Shown: positions 34,423-44,355 of the stretch, in pieces
Position numbering within the stretch: position 1 is the stretch's first letter
Layout: every line of letters starts with the position of its first letter
Source: Panax quinquefolius
Taxonomy: Eukaryota; Streptophyta; Magnoliopsida; Apiales; Araliaceae
Length of the DNA stretch: 64,000 nt
Direction of reading: 5' to 3'
Assembly (NCBI GenBank): GCA_020205615.1
Contig: CM035167.1
Location: 56,627,023-56,691,022, forward strand
Made by a program: the position numbers and the translations under genes
Notes under the pieces: generated by a model
The model's database searches: none
Told to the model about the DNA's origin: nothing
The model's input: the letters and a program-made list of their open reading frames with translations, nothing else

Positions 34423-35674
34423 TATAACAGCGGCGATAAGTTTTTAAAAGAAAAACTTTAATAGAAGAAAGAAAAGATTAAGAAGATGACCGGTGAATCG
34501 GTAAAGTAATCTCTTTCTTTTATTTATAAACATTTAAGGAAGGGATTACATTAATTCCTAGACTAAATGTTTAAGATGGAAGATCGAAGTATTAAGGACT
34601 TCATCTTCATCTTTAACTAAGAAGATCAACGCTGAAAGCTTCGTCTTCGGCTAACTCTAGAGAGAAGGGAGAGAGGACCTCGGAAGAGCTTTCTAGAGAG
34701 AGAAGCTCTGAGGCTACATTGAATTAAGCCTAAAGAAACTCTAACACTTGAGTTTCTTTAAATAGAAAAAGCGAAAAGTAAATTACTATTTGATTCACGC
34801 AGAATCATTATTACATTAACTGAAGTAAAAGTAATTTACTAAAGTAAAAGTAAAACGTAAGAAACATTTTACATTTACTTTTACATTGGTAAATGTAAGA
34901 AACATTTAACTAAAGTTAAAGACATTTAACTTAAGTAAAAGCAAAAGTTATTCTTTTACTTTTACTTTTATATTTACTAAAGTAAAAGACTTATGCTTTA
35001 CGGAAAGCAAAAGCTGAGATGATGGATGGGCCATCACCTGTCGGTTGACTGAAGATGCCTCTGGTGTCTTCTTCATTTCTTCGTCCGTCTCTCAGTGAGG
35101 TCTTAGGAAGGTGTTTGTTGATCATCTTCTCAGATGAGTCACCATCCCCATACATTTCCACCTTAAAATTTTTATCCAGGAAATAACCCTTTCACCCCCA
35201 AAAATTTGGTTTATAAAGAAGGAGGAAAAAAAATTTCTACCGAAAATTGGTCAAAATCTTCAAAATTTCTTAGATTTTGTAAAAAAAATTTGTTTAAAAA
35301 CAAATCAGACTGAAATCTGAAACAAAGGATCACTCGATTGGTCCTGATCTATCAGTGAAATCGATCTAAACAAAAGACTTATTTGTTAACTGTTTAAACA
35401 AAAATTCTTTTTCTTGAAGGTCCACTTAGACTCTAGCCTTACTTGCCTTGAACACATATCAGTAGATCTAAAGATTCCCTTTAGCCTTACACTGCTCCCA
35501 ATTGAGACATACAAACGGCATTATTCGGGACTTAAGGCGATCTTGGGTGGTTTACGGCGAAGGTTGGGCGATTAAAAGCGGAGAAAGAAAAATAAAAGTT
35601 TGAAAAAACATTTAAGTAAACAAATCAAACTGTTTTTAATCAAAACCACCGATAGCATCAAGAACCAACCGTGT

Positions 35675-35687
35675 GGCTCTGATACCA
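35675..35687 (-). other. Primer-binding site in tandem unit 2
   Basis: Same TGGTATCAGAGCC motif and same flanks as at 34410-34422, 1265 bases further on. Confidence 0.85.
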
Positions 35688-36039
35688 TATAACAGCGGCG
35701 ATTAGGTTTTAAAAGAAAAACTTTAATAGAAGAAAGAAAAGATTAAGAAGATGACCGGTGAATTGGTAAAGTAATCTCTTTCTTTTATTTTAAACATTTG
35801 AGGAAAGGATTACATTAATTCCTAGACTAAATGTTTAAGGGAAGAGAGAAGTATTGAAGACTTCTTCTTCATCTTTAACTAAGAAGGTCGAAACTGAAAC
35901 CTTCGTCTTCGACTAACTCTATAGAGAAGGGAGAGAGGACCTCGGAAGAGCTTTCTAGAGAGAGAAACTCTGAGGCTATAATAAATTAAGCCTAAGAGTT
36001 TTTGTAAATGTCATCACATCTATTCATGATCAACATTTT

Positions 36040-36504
36040 GTTAGGACAACCCAGACTTATCTTTCTCCTATTTCTCATGTCTCTCGCCGTTTTTTCATTA
36101 AATGGTGGGATAAATTCGGTATTGATAGAATTGTTGGCCAAGTTCATAAAGAATTTTCGCCATCTCCTTTATTGACTCCTCCAGTTACCACTCCTTCAAT
36201 TACCACGGCCCCTGCCATTGCATCTTTCAGTAAAACGGTCACTAAAATAGTTGACAAGTCAAAAGAAAAATCAGTTGTTCCTCTTGATACTGATGAAGTC
36301 ACTAATGTTTCTTGTTACTCCAACTCTCAGTTAAGGTGTCTTGCAGATGCCATTCATATGAGACATGACCAGTTACACGAAGAATCAGATAAAGCTTCTT
36401 CTCAGTCCAGAGGAGAAAATTCTAGTCAAGATCTTGAAGACGAAGGTGATTGTGATCCCTATGGCACGATCAGCCTTCAGGATGCTCGGGATCCCTTCTC
36501 CTGA
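36040..36504 (+). pseudogene. Caulimovirid-like ORF2, C-terminal part (copy 2)
   Basis: Plus-strand copy of the ORF2 tail: QTYLSPISHVSR, FIKWWDKFGIDRIVGQVHKE, a Thr/Pro-rich linker (LLTPPVTTPSITTAPAIAS), and the tail with RCLADAIHMRHDQLHEESDK and DLEDEGDCDPYGT ending DARDPFS. Unlike copy 1 it has no internal stop over this stretch. It begins at a joint at about 36040, and it forms the left arm of a large inverted repeat with 38667-37602. Confidence 0.78.
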
Positions 36505-37105
36505 TTCCTGATAATCAATCAAAGTAAGTGGATGTGATGATATCATCACTCCTTCAAGACTGCCCTCCGCAGCCTAATCACCGATCGGCCGGCAAAGACT
36601 TGCTCGGCAAAATTTAATCACCAGTGACTTTTTCCACCGAAAGAAGTAATCAGTCAGACATCTGGCCCCATGACCGCATTAGTCAAAAGAGACGTCTGCT
36701 TTTCCACCGAAAGCAGTTTCTTTACTTTTACTTTAGTAAAATGTTTTTTACTTGTACTTTTACTTTAGTAAAATGTTTCTTACTTTTACTTTACCCCAGT
36801 TATTGTAATAGTAATCTTGTAACATTTCGTTTGCTTGTTCTATAAAAGGAAATCGAATTCATTTGGTTTAGGCAGCCTTAGAAAGACTCAGAGTTCCTTC
36901 TCTGACAAATCTTTAGCCTCAACCGCTGTTTAGCCTACTTAACCCCTCTTCATCTAATGTTCTTATTTTAGTAAACTTGTTAGTCATTTTAATTGTTCGT
37001 CTTGTAAATAGTTTGAGTTATTATCAATAAAACTGTTTTTATTTAGTAATTTAATTGTGTTTGTATGTGCACCTGTTCTTCTTTCTCCTTCCGCCCTCTA
37101 ATGGT
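36505..37105 (+). promoter_or_regulatory. Intergenic/promoter region type A (plus-strand copy)
   Basis: After the ORF2 stop: CCACCGAAAG repeats, ACTTTTACTTTAGTAAAATG twice (36722-36780), TATA box CTATAAAAGG at 36840-36849, a leader, and ATCAATAAAA (polyadenylation signal) near 37025. It ends CCCTCTAATGG at 37095-37103, where the minus copy continues into its primer site. Here the primer site is cut after TGGT. This promoter points right, towards the spacer 37106-37601. Confidence 0.75.
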
Positions 37106-37335
37106 TGTTAATTGCATAAACTCTTTCAACTGTTTTGACATTATAGTCAGTTTTGAATTTATCTGGAAAGGTTGATTGATAAATATCTTTTGGAGATACT
37201 CGAGGTATGTTCAAATTTGTGTAAAACTTGATTAATGTTTTCATAACTATGTTCTTCTTGGTTAACTATGTCTGGGACAGGAGGCAAAGCTGACCTGTTA
37301 CTAACCGAAGAGCTGGATCTGAATAATCTACTCAT
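37106..37335 (-). pseudogene. Start of caulimovirid-like ORF1 (N-terminal fragment)
   Basis: On the minus strand, 256 bases after the primer site, ATG at 37335 begins MSRLFRSSSSVSNRSALPPV. After a probable one-base shift near 37205 the reading goes on as IPRVSPKDIYQSTFPDKFKT and NVKTVERVYAINN up to the joint at about 37106. Its place, first ORF after the primer site, is that of the movement protein or movement-capsid polyprotein in caulimovirids; I cannot confirm that from this short fragment. The rest of ORF1 is not in the window. Confidence 0.5.
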
Positions 37336-37590
37336 CTTGACTGTTTCAAAATAAAATCTTACTCAAGGTTCATTCATACATACCCCGTTTACCCAAAGTA
37401 GACTCATACCTATGTTCTATAACCCGACACTGCTCACACCCTAGAGACTTACAAAGGTTAGACACGAACTAGGTGGAATATAGGTAAGTAAGGTGACTTC
37501 AGAACGCTGAGGAAGAAGATAATTTTGAAAAAGTAAAGAGAAGTTTGATTAAAAAGATCTGACTAAATAGTTACTAACAACAAACAACTT
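37336..37590 (-). other. Untranslated leader of the type A sequence
   Basis: About 255 bases between primer site and the first ATG of the supposed ORF1 on the minus strand. It is moderately AT-rich and holds several short ATG-led frames (for example near 37420 and 37400), as is common in pararetrovirus leaders. No other feature is visible. Confidence 0.5.
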
Positions 37591-37603
37591 GGCTCTGATA
37601 CCA
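37591..37603 (-). other. Primer-binding site of the type A caulimovirid-like sequence
   Basis: TGGTATCAGAGCC on the minus strand follows CCACCCTCTAA directly. It matches initiator Met-tRNA, the primer used by caulimovirids and many LTR elements. Confidence 0.87.
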
Positions 37604-38200
37604 TTAGAGGGTGGAAGGAGAAAGAAGAAGAACAGGTGCGCATACAAACACAATTAAATTACTAAATAAAAATAGTTTTATTGATAATAACTCAAACTCA
37701 AACAATTAAAATGACTTACAAGTTTACTGAAATAAGAACATTAGATGAAGAGGGGTTAAGTAGGCTAAACAGCGGTTGAGACTAAAGATTTGTCAGAGAA
37801 TGAACTCTGAGTCTTTCTAAGTCTGCCTAAACCAATTGAATTCAATTTCCTTTTATAGAACAAGGAAACGAACTGTTACAAGATTACTATTACAATAACT
37901 AGGGTAAAGTAAAATTAAGAAACATTATACTAAAGTAAAAGTACAAGTAAAAAACATTTTACTAAAGTAAAAGTAAAGAAACTACTTTCGGTGGAAAAGT
38001 AGACGTCTCTTTTGACTAATGCGGTCATAGGGCCAGATGTTTGACTGATTGCTGCTTTCGGTGGAAAAGTTGCTGCTGATTAGGCTATCGGAGCAGGTGC
38101 TGGTTGACTAGTGATTAAAGTCACGGAAAGCAGTCTTTCAACGACTAGTGATTAAGTCACGGAGCAGTCTTTGAAGGAGTGATGATGTCATCACATCCAC
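37604..38200 (-). promoter_or_regulatory. Intergenic/promoter region type A (minus-strand copy)
   Basis: Read on the minus strand: CCACCGAAAG elements, the array of ACTTTTACTTTAGTAAAATG, TATA box CTATAAAAGG (37858-37849), leader, ATCAATAAAA near 37690-37680, then the primer site at 37603. So the transcript would start about 30 bases after the TATA box and contain the signal for its own 3' end, the terminal redundancy typical of pararetroviruses. The promoter points left, towards the one at 36840. Confidence 0.75.
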
Positions 38201-39570
38201 TTACTTTGATTGATTATCAGGAATCAGAAGAAGGGATCCCGATCCATAGGGATCACAATCACCTTTGTCTTCAAGATCTTTACTAGAATTTTCTCCTCTG
38301 GACTGAGAAGAAGCTTTATCTGATTCTTCGTGTAACTGGTCAAGTCTCATATGAATGGCATCTGCAAGACACCTTAACTGAGAGTTGGAGTAACTAGAAA
38401 CATTAGTGACTTCATCAGTATCAGGAGGAACAACTGATTTTTCTTTTGACTTGTCAACTATTTTAGTGACCGTTTTACTGGAAGATGCAACGGCAGGGGC
38501 CGTGGTAACTGAAGGAGTTGTTACTGGAGGAGTCAATAAAGGAGATGGTGGAAATTCTTTCTGAACTTGGCCAACAATTCTATCAATACCGAATTTATCC
38601 CACCATTTAATGAAAATACGGCGAGAGACATGAGAAATAGGAGAAAGATAAGTCTGGGTTGTCCTAATACCTATGGACAACGGAGACAGAAATACAGTGA
38701 CTTCTTGGGTGGCAAAAACGACATATTGCCATTTGAGAATCCAAGGGATTTTGTATTTACTACAAAATATAAGGAAGACTGGAATTTCCTCATATTTGGA
38801 ATTATAATTACTGTGATGACAAAATTGTTCTAACTGAGCAAGGAGAGGTTTAGGAAAATATCATGGCACAAACCATACCTTGTCCACCAAAGGATGAACC
38901 ATTTGGGGAATTGAATTTTGAACTTGTGGTCGAACTGGAAAAATCACGAATGACTATAATCTTCATTTTGATGAAACATGATTTTATGCCACGCCTCAAT
39001 ATAATCATAATATCAAAAAGAGCTAGTGTGATTAGAAAGTGACTTGAGATTAGAGGGATGACTACCCCAATCAGACAGATTGAGAACCTGCTTGTTATAC
39101 AACGAATGATAAAGAAGTTTGGATTTATCATCGTTGGCATAAATTGGTTTAATAAAAGCTGACTCTATTTCAATAAGGATGTCCCTGTAATACACAAGTG
39201 ATTTATAAGGAGCTAAAGGAAGAAAATGCCATCCAGTAGGAAAATACTGGGCAGCTAATTGATTCGGGTCATTCTTGGGTTTCATTGGTAACTAAATATG
39301 GAATAAGTGCTGATCAAAAATTTGACGATAGTTTGAAACTGGGTGACTGGATTGTGATGAGGTAGACTTGGTTTGACTAGCAAAAATATCAAATGGTTTG
39401 GGCTGACTAGCAAGAACTGAGGAGTAGGGCTTGGGAACTGTACCAAGCACCTGGAATTTGTTGTGGGTTGTTTGAGTAACTGGATGAGGAACAACAGTTC
39501 CTTTTGACTGGTTAACTGGACCGGCTGAGCGGGTATGACCACGAGAAGATGAACCTCCTCGCACACTCAT
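38201..39570 (-). pseudogene. Caulimovirid-like ORF2 (full-length but broken), unknown function
   Basis: The start ATG at 39570 overlaps the pol stop by ATGA. About 457 codons. The N-terminus is Ser/Thr/Pro/Gln-rich (MSVRGGSSSRGHTRSAGPVN); the centre reads FPTGWHFLPLAPYKSLVYYR, LSDWGSHPSNLKSLSNHTSS, YYDYIEAWHKIMF and FPKWFILWWTRYGL; the C-terminus has YLSPISHVSRRIFIKWWDKF, a Thr/Pro linker and an acidic tail (HMRLDQLHEESDKASSQSRG). Stops lie at about 39292, 39013 and 38945 and a frameshift at about 38860. Partial copies at 21793-22342, 23521-23792 and 36040-36504 support the frame. Position after RT-RNase H recalls the last ORF of several caulimovirids, but no sequence family is recognised. 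Confidence 0.72.
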
Positions 39571-42004
39571 GTTGCTGCAATAGTACCTGTGTTAATAAAC
39601 TCACGAGTGAGAAAATCAGGAACTGAGTTGTTACTACCTTTAATATATTCAATATCAAAATCAAAAATACTTAAAATTGCTTGCCATCTAGCGAATGAAT
39701 GCTTAGAGGCGACGTTCTCAACGTCCTTTACAAGAATAAATTTTGCTGACTTGCAATCTATTCTAACTAGGAATTTTTGATTCAATAAATCTCTCTGAAA
39801 TTTTTTGATACATAAAACTAATGACAAAATCTCTTTTTTAATAGTACTGTATTTTAACTGTGTAGGGTTCCATGCGCCGGAATGGAAACGAACAATCTAT
39901 TCATCAGAAGTAGGAGTTAACTTTTGTTTGAGTATGCCACCGAATCCAATGTCAGAGGCATCGGTTTCAACTATTTTGAAAGCTGAATCGTTTGAGATGC
40001 CAAGGCAGGGCAATACCTTAACATATTTTTTAACTTGTTGGACGACAGAAGTATGAATGTCAGTCCATGGAGGCGGGTTACTTTGTAAGTACTGAAAGAG
40101 AGGCTTACAAATCTTCCTGAGGTTCTTGTAAAACTTGCCAATATAATTTAGCGAGCCAAGAAACTTCTGTAGCTGAGTTTTGTCGGTAATCTTATCTGGG
40201 AACCGGTCGGCGAATTGAATAGCTCTGTCAATTGGCCGCGTGAGTCCATGATAGAGGATTAATCCGAGAAACCTGACTTTAGTCAGAAACAGACTACATT
40301 TGGAAGGAGAAAGAACAAGACCATTAGTTTTAACCGTTTTGAAGAACGAATTAAAATGTTTAATATGCTTTTCAATAGTCTTGGAGAATACAAGGATATC
40401 TTCGATGTATACAATAATAAAATGACTGAAAGGATTCAAAATATTATTAAGAATATTCTAAAATTCACTAGGTGCATTTTTAAGTCCAAATGACTGAACA
40501 TTCCATTCGTAGTGTCTGAACGGAGTGGTGAATGCAGTTTTGTACCTATCATCTGGATGAATAGCAACTTGCCAGAATCCTGACTTGAGGTCAAATTTAC
40601 TAAAGATTGTGGAGACACTTAACCTACCAAGGAGATCATCCTTGTTGGGAAAAGGGTACCTAATCCATTCTAGTACTTTGTTTAATAGTTTATAATTAAT
40701 AACTAACCGAGGGACACCTCTTTCTTTCTCAGCTTCGTTATTAACATAGAAGGCTGGGCAAGACCATGGTGACTTACTATGTCTAATTAAACCCTTACTA
40801 AGAAGATCATTAATTTCACTTTTACATAACTCCATCTATTCATGACTCATTTGAATAGGCCTAGCTTTGGTGGGAATTAAATGTTCTTTAAATTCCTTAG
40901 CATAGGGTAATCTAACTGTGTGCTTCTTCCTATGCCAAAAAGCATTGGGAGAATCAGAACATAAATTTTTTATTAAATAATCCTTTAATTCTTTTATTTT
41001 TTCTTGAATTCTGTTACTCTTAATTTGTTCTTCAACTTGTTGATACCTAACTTCTTCTTGAAGGAAATTTAGGTGGGTAACTTTACAATTTATCAGATTC
41101 AATGATTTAGAAATTGATTCTTCCTGAATAAATTTTAAATCTCTTTCTTTTGGTTTAATTAGGAATTTAAATGTAATTTTCTTTCCTCAATGCTCGCAAA
41201 TTAAACCTTTATTACTAGTATTAAATGGGTATAATAAATAGATAAATGGTAAACCCAAAATGATTTTGTCAGTAAGATTGCGAACTAAGACAAATGAGGT
41301 CTTAAAACACATACTTTCTTGACAAATATGTACACTAGGTAATTTATATTTTATTTCCATTTGACTACCGTTGGATGAATTTAGTTTTTTACTAGTTTTC
41401 TTATAATATCTTGTGGCGATAATACCTTCTTAAATACAGTTCAAGTTTGCTCCAGTATCAACCAAAGCAGGGAGCTGTACAGAGAAAGTTTTATCGATAA
41501 CTAAATTAATAGAGCTATTCTATTTTTGAATAGTAATATCTTTAATTCTTTTAAGGGAGAGACCTTGAATAAAGAGATCAGAATCTTTAGCACTTAATGA
41601 TTCTTGTTCATCGTGACTTTCATCACTAGAGGAGGAATCATGAACTTGAAGATCTGATTTTTTATCATCAATCTCTTTTCTTAAGTTGGAAATATCTAAT
41701 TTTAAGTTAGAAATTTCTTTCTTAAGTTTATTAACTTCTTGATTTAACTCAGGGAGGGTAATTTCTTTTACCGGAGACTTAAATCTTTCAAGAGTTTTAT
41801 TGAGACTGAAAATAAGTTTTTCTTTGGCTCTAAGAATCTTATCAGTGACTTTCTTATCTTTGGCCAAACTACAAATGCAAGAGGTTCAATCCGTAGTGGG
41901 ATGACCTAAGTCGTAGGAACACAGAGAAGCCAGGCTGCTGGCTTGAAAAGTATATTTTCCCTGAGGGGCAAAGTGTGGAAGAGTTGTATGTGGTAAAGGG
42001 TTAA
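39567..42004 (-). pseudogene. Caulimovirid-like polyprotein: coat end, protease, reverse transcriptase, RNase H
   Basis: One frame runs 2.4 kb on the minus strand. In order: a finger-like CSYDLGHPTTD...CIC (about 41910-41870), a coiled coil (LNQEVNKLKKEISNLKLDIS), an acidic Ser-rich part, retropepsin (LVDTGANLNC near 41450; IILGLPFI near 41250), RT (LVINYKLLNK, FSKFDLKSGFWQVAI, SFGLKNAPSEF, YIEDILVFSK near 40400) and RNase H (VETDASDIGFGG, NSVPDFLTREF). No integrase follows; the frame ends after RNase H, as in Caulimoviridae. Seven in-frame stops (41886, 41520, 41430, 41187, 40836, 40458, 39897) break it, with no frameshift. The RT pair reads YIED in place of YIDD. Confidence 0.85.
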
Positions 42005-42006
42005 AG

Positions 42007-42317
42007 AACCGGAATGACTGGTGATCTGATGGTTCAATACATGGATGTTTGCTTGAGGGCAATTTTAGACATAGTACCGTTTCACGACGTCCGAATTGAT
42101 GAGTTGTGGAAATTCATCGCCGTCCATTTCGTGCAATCTGAGAGCGCCTCCTGTCAATATTTCCTTGACAACAAATGGGCCTTCCTAGTTAGGAGCGAAT
42201 TTTCCCTTAGATTGATCTTGATTGTCAAGGATCTTCTTCAAAACCAAGTCATGTTGTTTAAACTGTCATATACGGACTTTTCTGTTGTAGGATCTGGCGA
42301 TCATTTGTTGGTATAAC
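42007..42317 (-). pseudogene. Tat element integrase, C-terminal part (cut off by element E)
   Basis: On the minus strand, with frame changes, it reads QQMIARSYNRKVRI, LVLKKILDNQDQSKGKFAPN, EGPFVVKEILTGGALRLHEM and LINSDVVKRYYV, the typical C-terminal end of Tat/Athila-type integrases. The first bases continue exactly the reading that ends at 59512 (RRTAAIFFGQL), once element E and one copy of ATAAC are removed. Caulimovirid-like DNA begins just beyond, at about 42004. Confidence 0.8.
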
Positions 42318-43019
42318 TGTGAGACCCCGAATTTTATGAAATAAAAGTACTCAAATTTTTTTGTTCTATTTTGGTAAATAGCACGGTATTGATTATTGAT
42401 GCTTATGTGATAAGTCACTCAGTTTTGTTTTATTGGTATTATTAATATAATAAAAGCAGTAAAAGCTTTTTATATAAAGCGTAATACTTTTATAAAGTTA
42501 TTCTATAAATAGAATATAATATATTCTATTGTGCATAGTGTTTTGCATAGTAAAATCTTTTTATATAAAATGTAATACTTTTATAAAGTTATCTGTTTTA
42601 TTAGACAATTATTAGAATATATTATATTTTATTATGCATAGTGTTTGCATAATAAAATCTTTTATAAAGTTATTCGTTTTATTAGATTATAAATAGAATA
42701 TATTATATTTTATTTAAAAGATTTTGCTTTAAATATGGACCATCAGATTAAAGTAAATCAATCTGGACCGTTCATGAGTTAGTTACTATGCAGTCCATTT
42801 TTCTATAAATAGAAGCTCATTCCTTCATTATTTCTTACGAATTCACTGAAACTCTTGAGAGAGAAACTATAGAGAGAGTTCTTCTTCTATAATCTTGAGT
42901 GTATTTCTTTAGAATTTAAGAAAGCTTTGAGCGTAGTGCAAGTTTTCTTCAAGTATATTCCCACCCTACCAGTCGGAATACCTTTTTTTTTAAAGTAGGG
43001 GATATTATTTGTTGTACTC

Positions 43020-43500
43020 GTAAGGGGTATTCTTTCTTTCTTATTCGTGAAGAAAAATTCTGTTATTACATTCTTTATTATTCATTGGAATAACTCTTTG
43101 TATATACGCTGGATACCCTATACTTGGTGAAATTCTTACATTATTAGTTCTTTATTATTACTGTTGGAATATCATGCCTGGTCGCGACACGCATGGACAC
43201 TGGTTTCATTATTTATTATTTTGTTCTTTATTATTCTATCGAATATCACATCACATGCGTTACGTTCTGGGACTGGTTCCATTATTTAATATTCTCTAGG
43301 AATATCACATGCATGCGTTCACGCAGGACAGTTCCATTATTTATTATTCATTAGGAATAACTTTTTCGGTGTAGTCTATCGCACGCATGGTGAATCATAC
43401 GTTATTCCATTCTTTATTATTATTGTTGGAATAACATGTCTATGTGGATTACCACATGCATGGTGAATGGTCCTTTCAGTATTCATAATGAATAGTATTT
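43020..43500. repeat. Hairpin array I in LTR E
   Basis: Units with TTCCATT(A/C)TTTATTATT followed by GGAATA, as in LTR A, alternate with small palindromes such as ATGTGG with CCACAT around ATTA (about 43440-43457) and GCATGCGTTCACGC. The matching stretch in the 3' LTR is about 56395-56815. Confidence 0.65.
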
Positions 43501-44355
43501 TCATTAAAAAGGGGTTTTACGCCAGGATGATTCGTAATTTTTGACCTCAAAAATTCTGGAAAAACTTGAAATGATAATTTGATGAGTTTTCTAGATTATG
43601 TCCAAAAATGGCGATTTTGGTTGTATAGATTAAGAGTTATGGATTTTCACGGAAAACACTATTTTAAAAGTAAACCCTTATAACTCCTTGTGGTTAACTC
43701 CAAAATTGATGAAATTTTTATTAGAAGTACATGTATATAACAGGAGTATACCACTGTAAATTTTGGAATTTTGGACAAAAGTACAATTTATGATAAATGT
43801 CTAAATATTTGAAGTTTTAGCCATATGAAAAATAGTAAATGAATTTTAAAAATTTCGAGAAAAATATATGTTCAAGATGGGACTATATTACGCTAAATTC
43901 GAGTAAAAAGAAATATTTTGGGGATTTGATTTGGTATTTTTCATGAAAATGAACTAGTTATGAGAAAATGAATTAAATATGTTATGTGAAGTAATAAAAT
44001 TGGAAAATAGGATTTTATGGCTTGAGAATCCTATATAAGGTATATGAAGATTTTTGATGAGGAATTTGATCATTGATGATGAAATCTTATGAGTATGGCA
44101 TTTTGAATAATTAAATGCATTATTTGATAAAATGTAAACAATTGAAATAAATTGTTTATAGTTTTCTGAAATGATTAAAATATTGTTATAATATTAATGA
44201 TATTAGATTATGAGATTATTAAGTTATTGATAACATTTGGTTATTATTGAACACTGGATAAATTGTATTATAAATGTTTAATATTTATCATTTATCTCAT
44301 TTGATTGATTCTTATATCATTGTCATCATCCTCATGCTTATATTGTGTTGAAAGT

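Larger units (their letters stand above)
33287..36000 (-). repeat. Head-to-tail array of a 1.26-kb caulimovirid-like cis-element unit
   Basis: Two full units (33287-34541 and 34542-35805) and the start of a third (35806-36000) lie in tandem. Read on the minus strand each unit holds: AGTAAA/TTTACT palindrome array, TATA-like CTATTTAAAG (near 33510 and 34765), CT-rich leader, AATAAA signal, an end CGCTGTTATA, a primer site, a ~700-base leader with small open frames, and the hairpin CTTTTGCTTT...AAAGCAAAAG before the next promoter. No gag, pol or ORF2 coding is present. The third unit breaks off inside the transcribed part. It could be a pararetrovirus deletion derivative or a TRIM-like retroelement. 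Confidence 0.75.

Noticed and set aside
33287..36000. Long direct repeats that might be taken for a satellite or CRISPR-like array
   Set aside because: The units are 1.26 kb and contain promoter, polyadenylation signal and primer site, so they are virus- or retroelement-derived; there are no short repeats with unique spacers.
42014..42316. A 100-codon plus-strand open frame
   Set aside because: It is the antisense shadow of the Tat integrase C-terminus, which is read on the minus strand with recognisable motifs.
43560..44280. Possible host gene or non-coding RNA in the quiet part of LTR E
   Set aside because: The same DNA is present at 56880-57600 in the other LTR, so it is LTR sequence; no coding or RNA family signal is visible.
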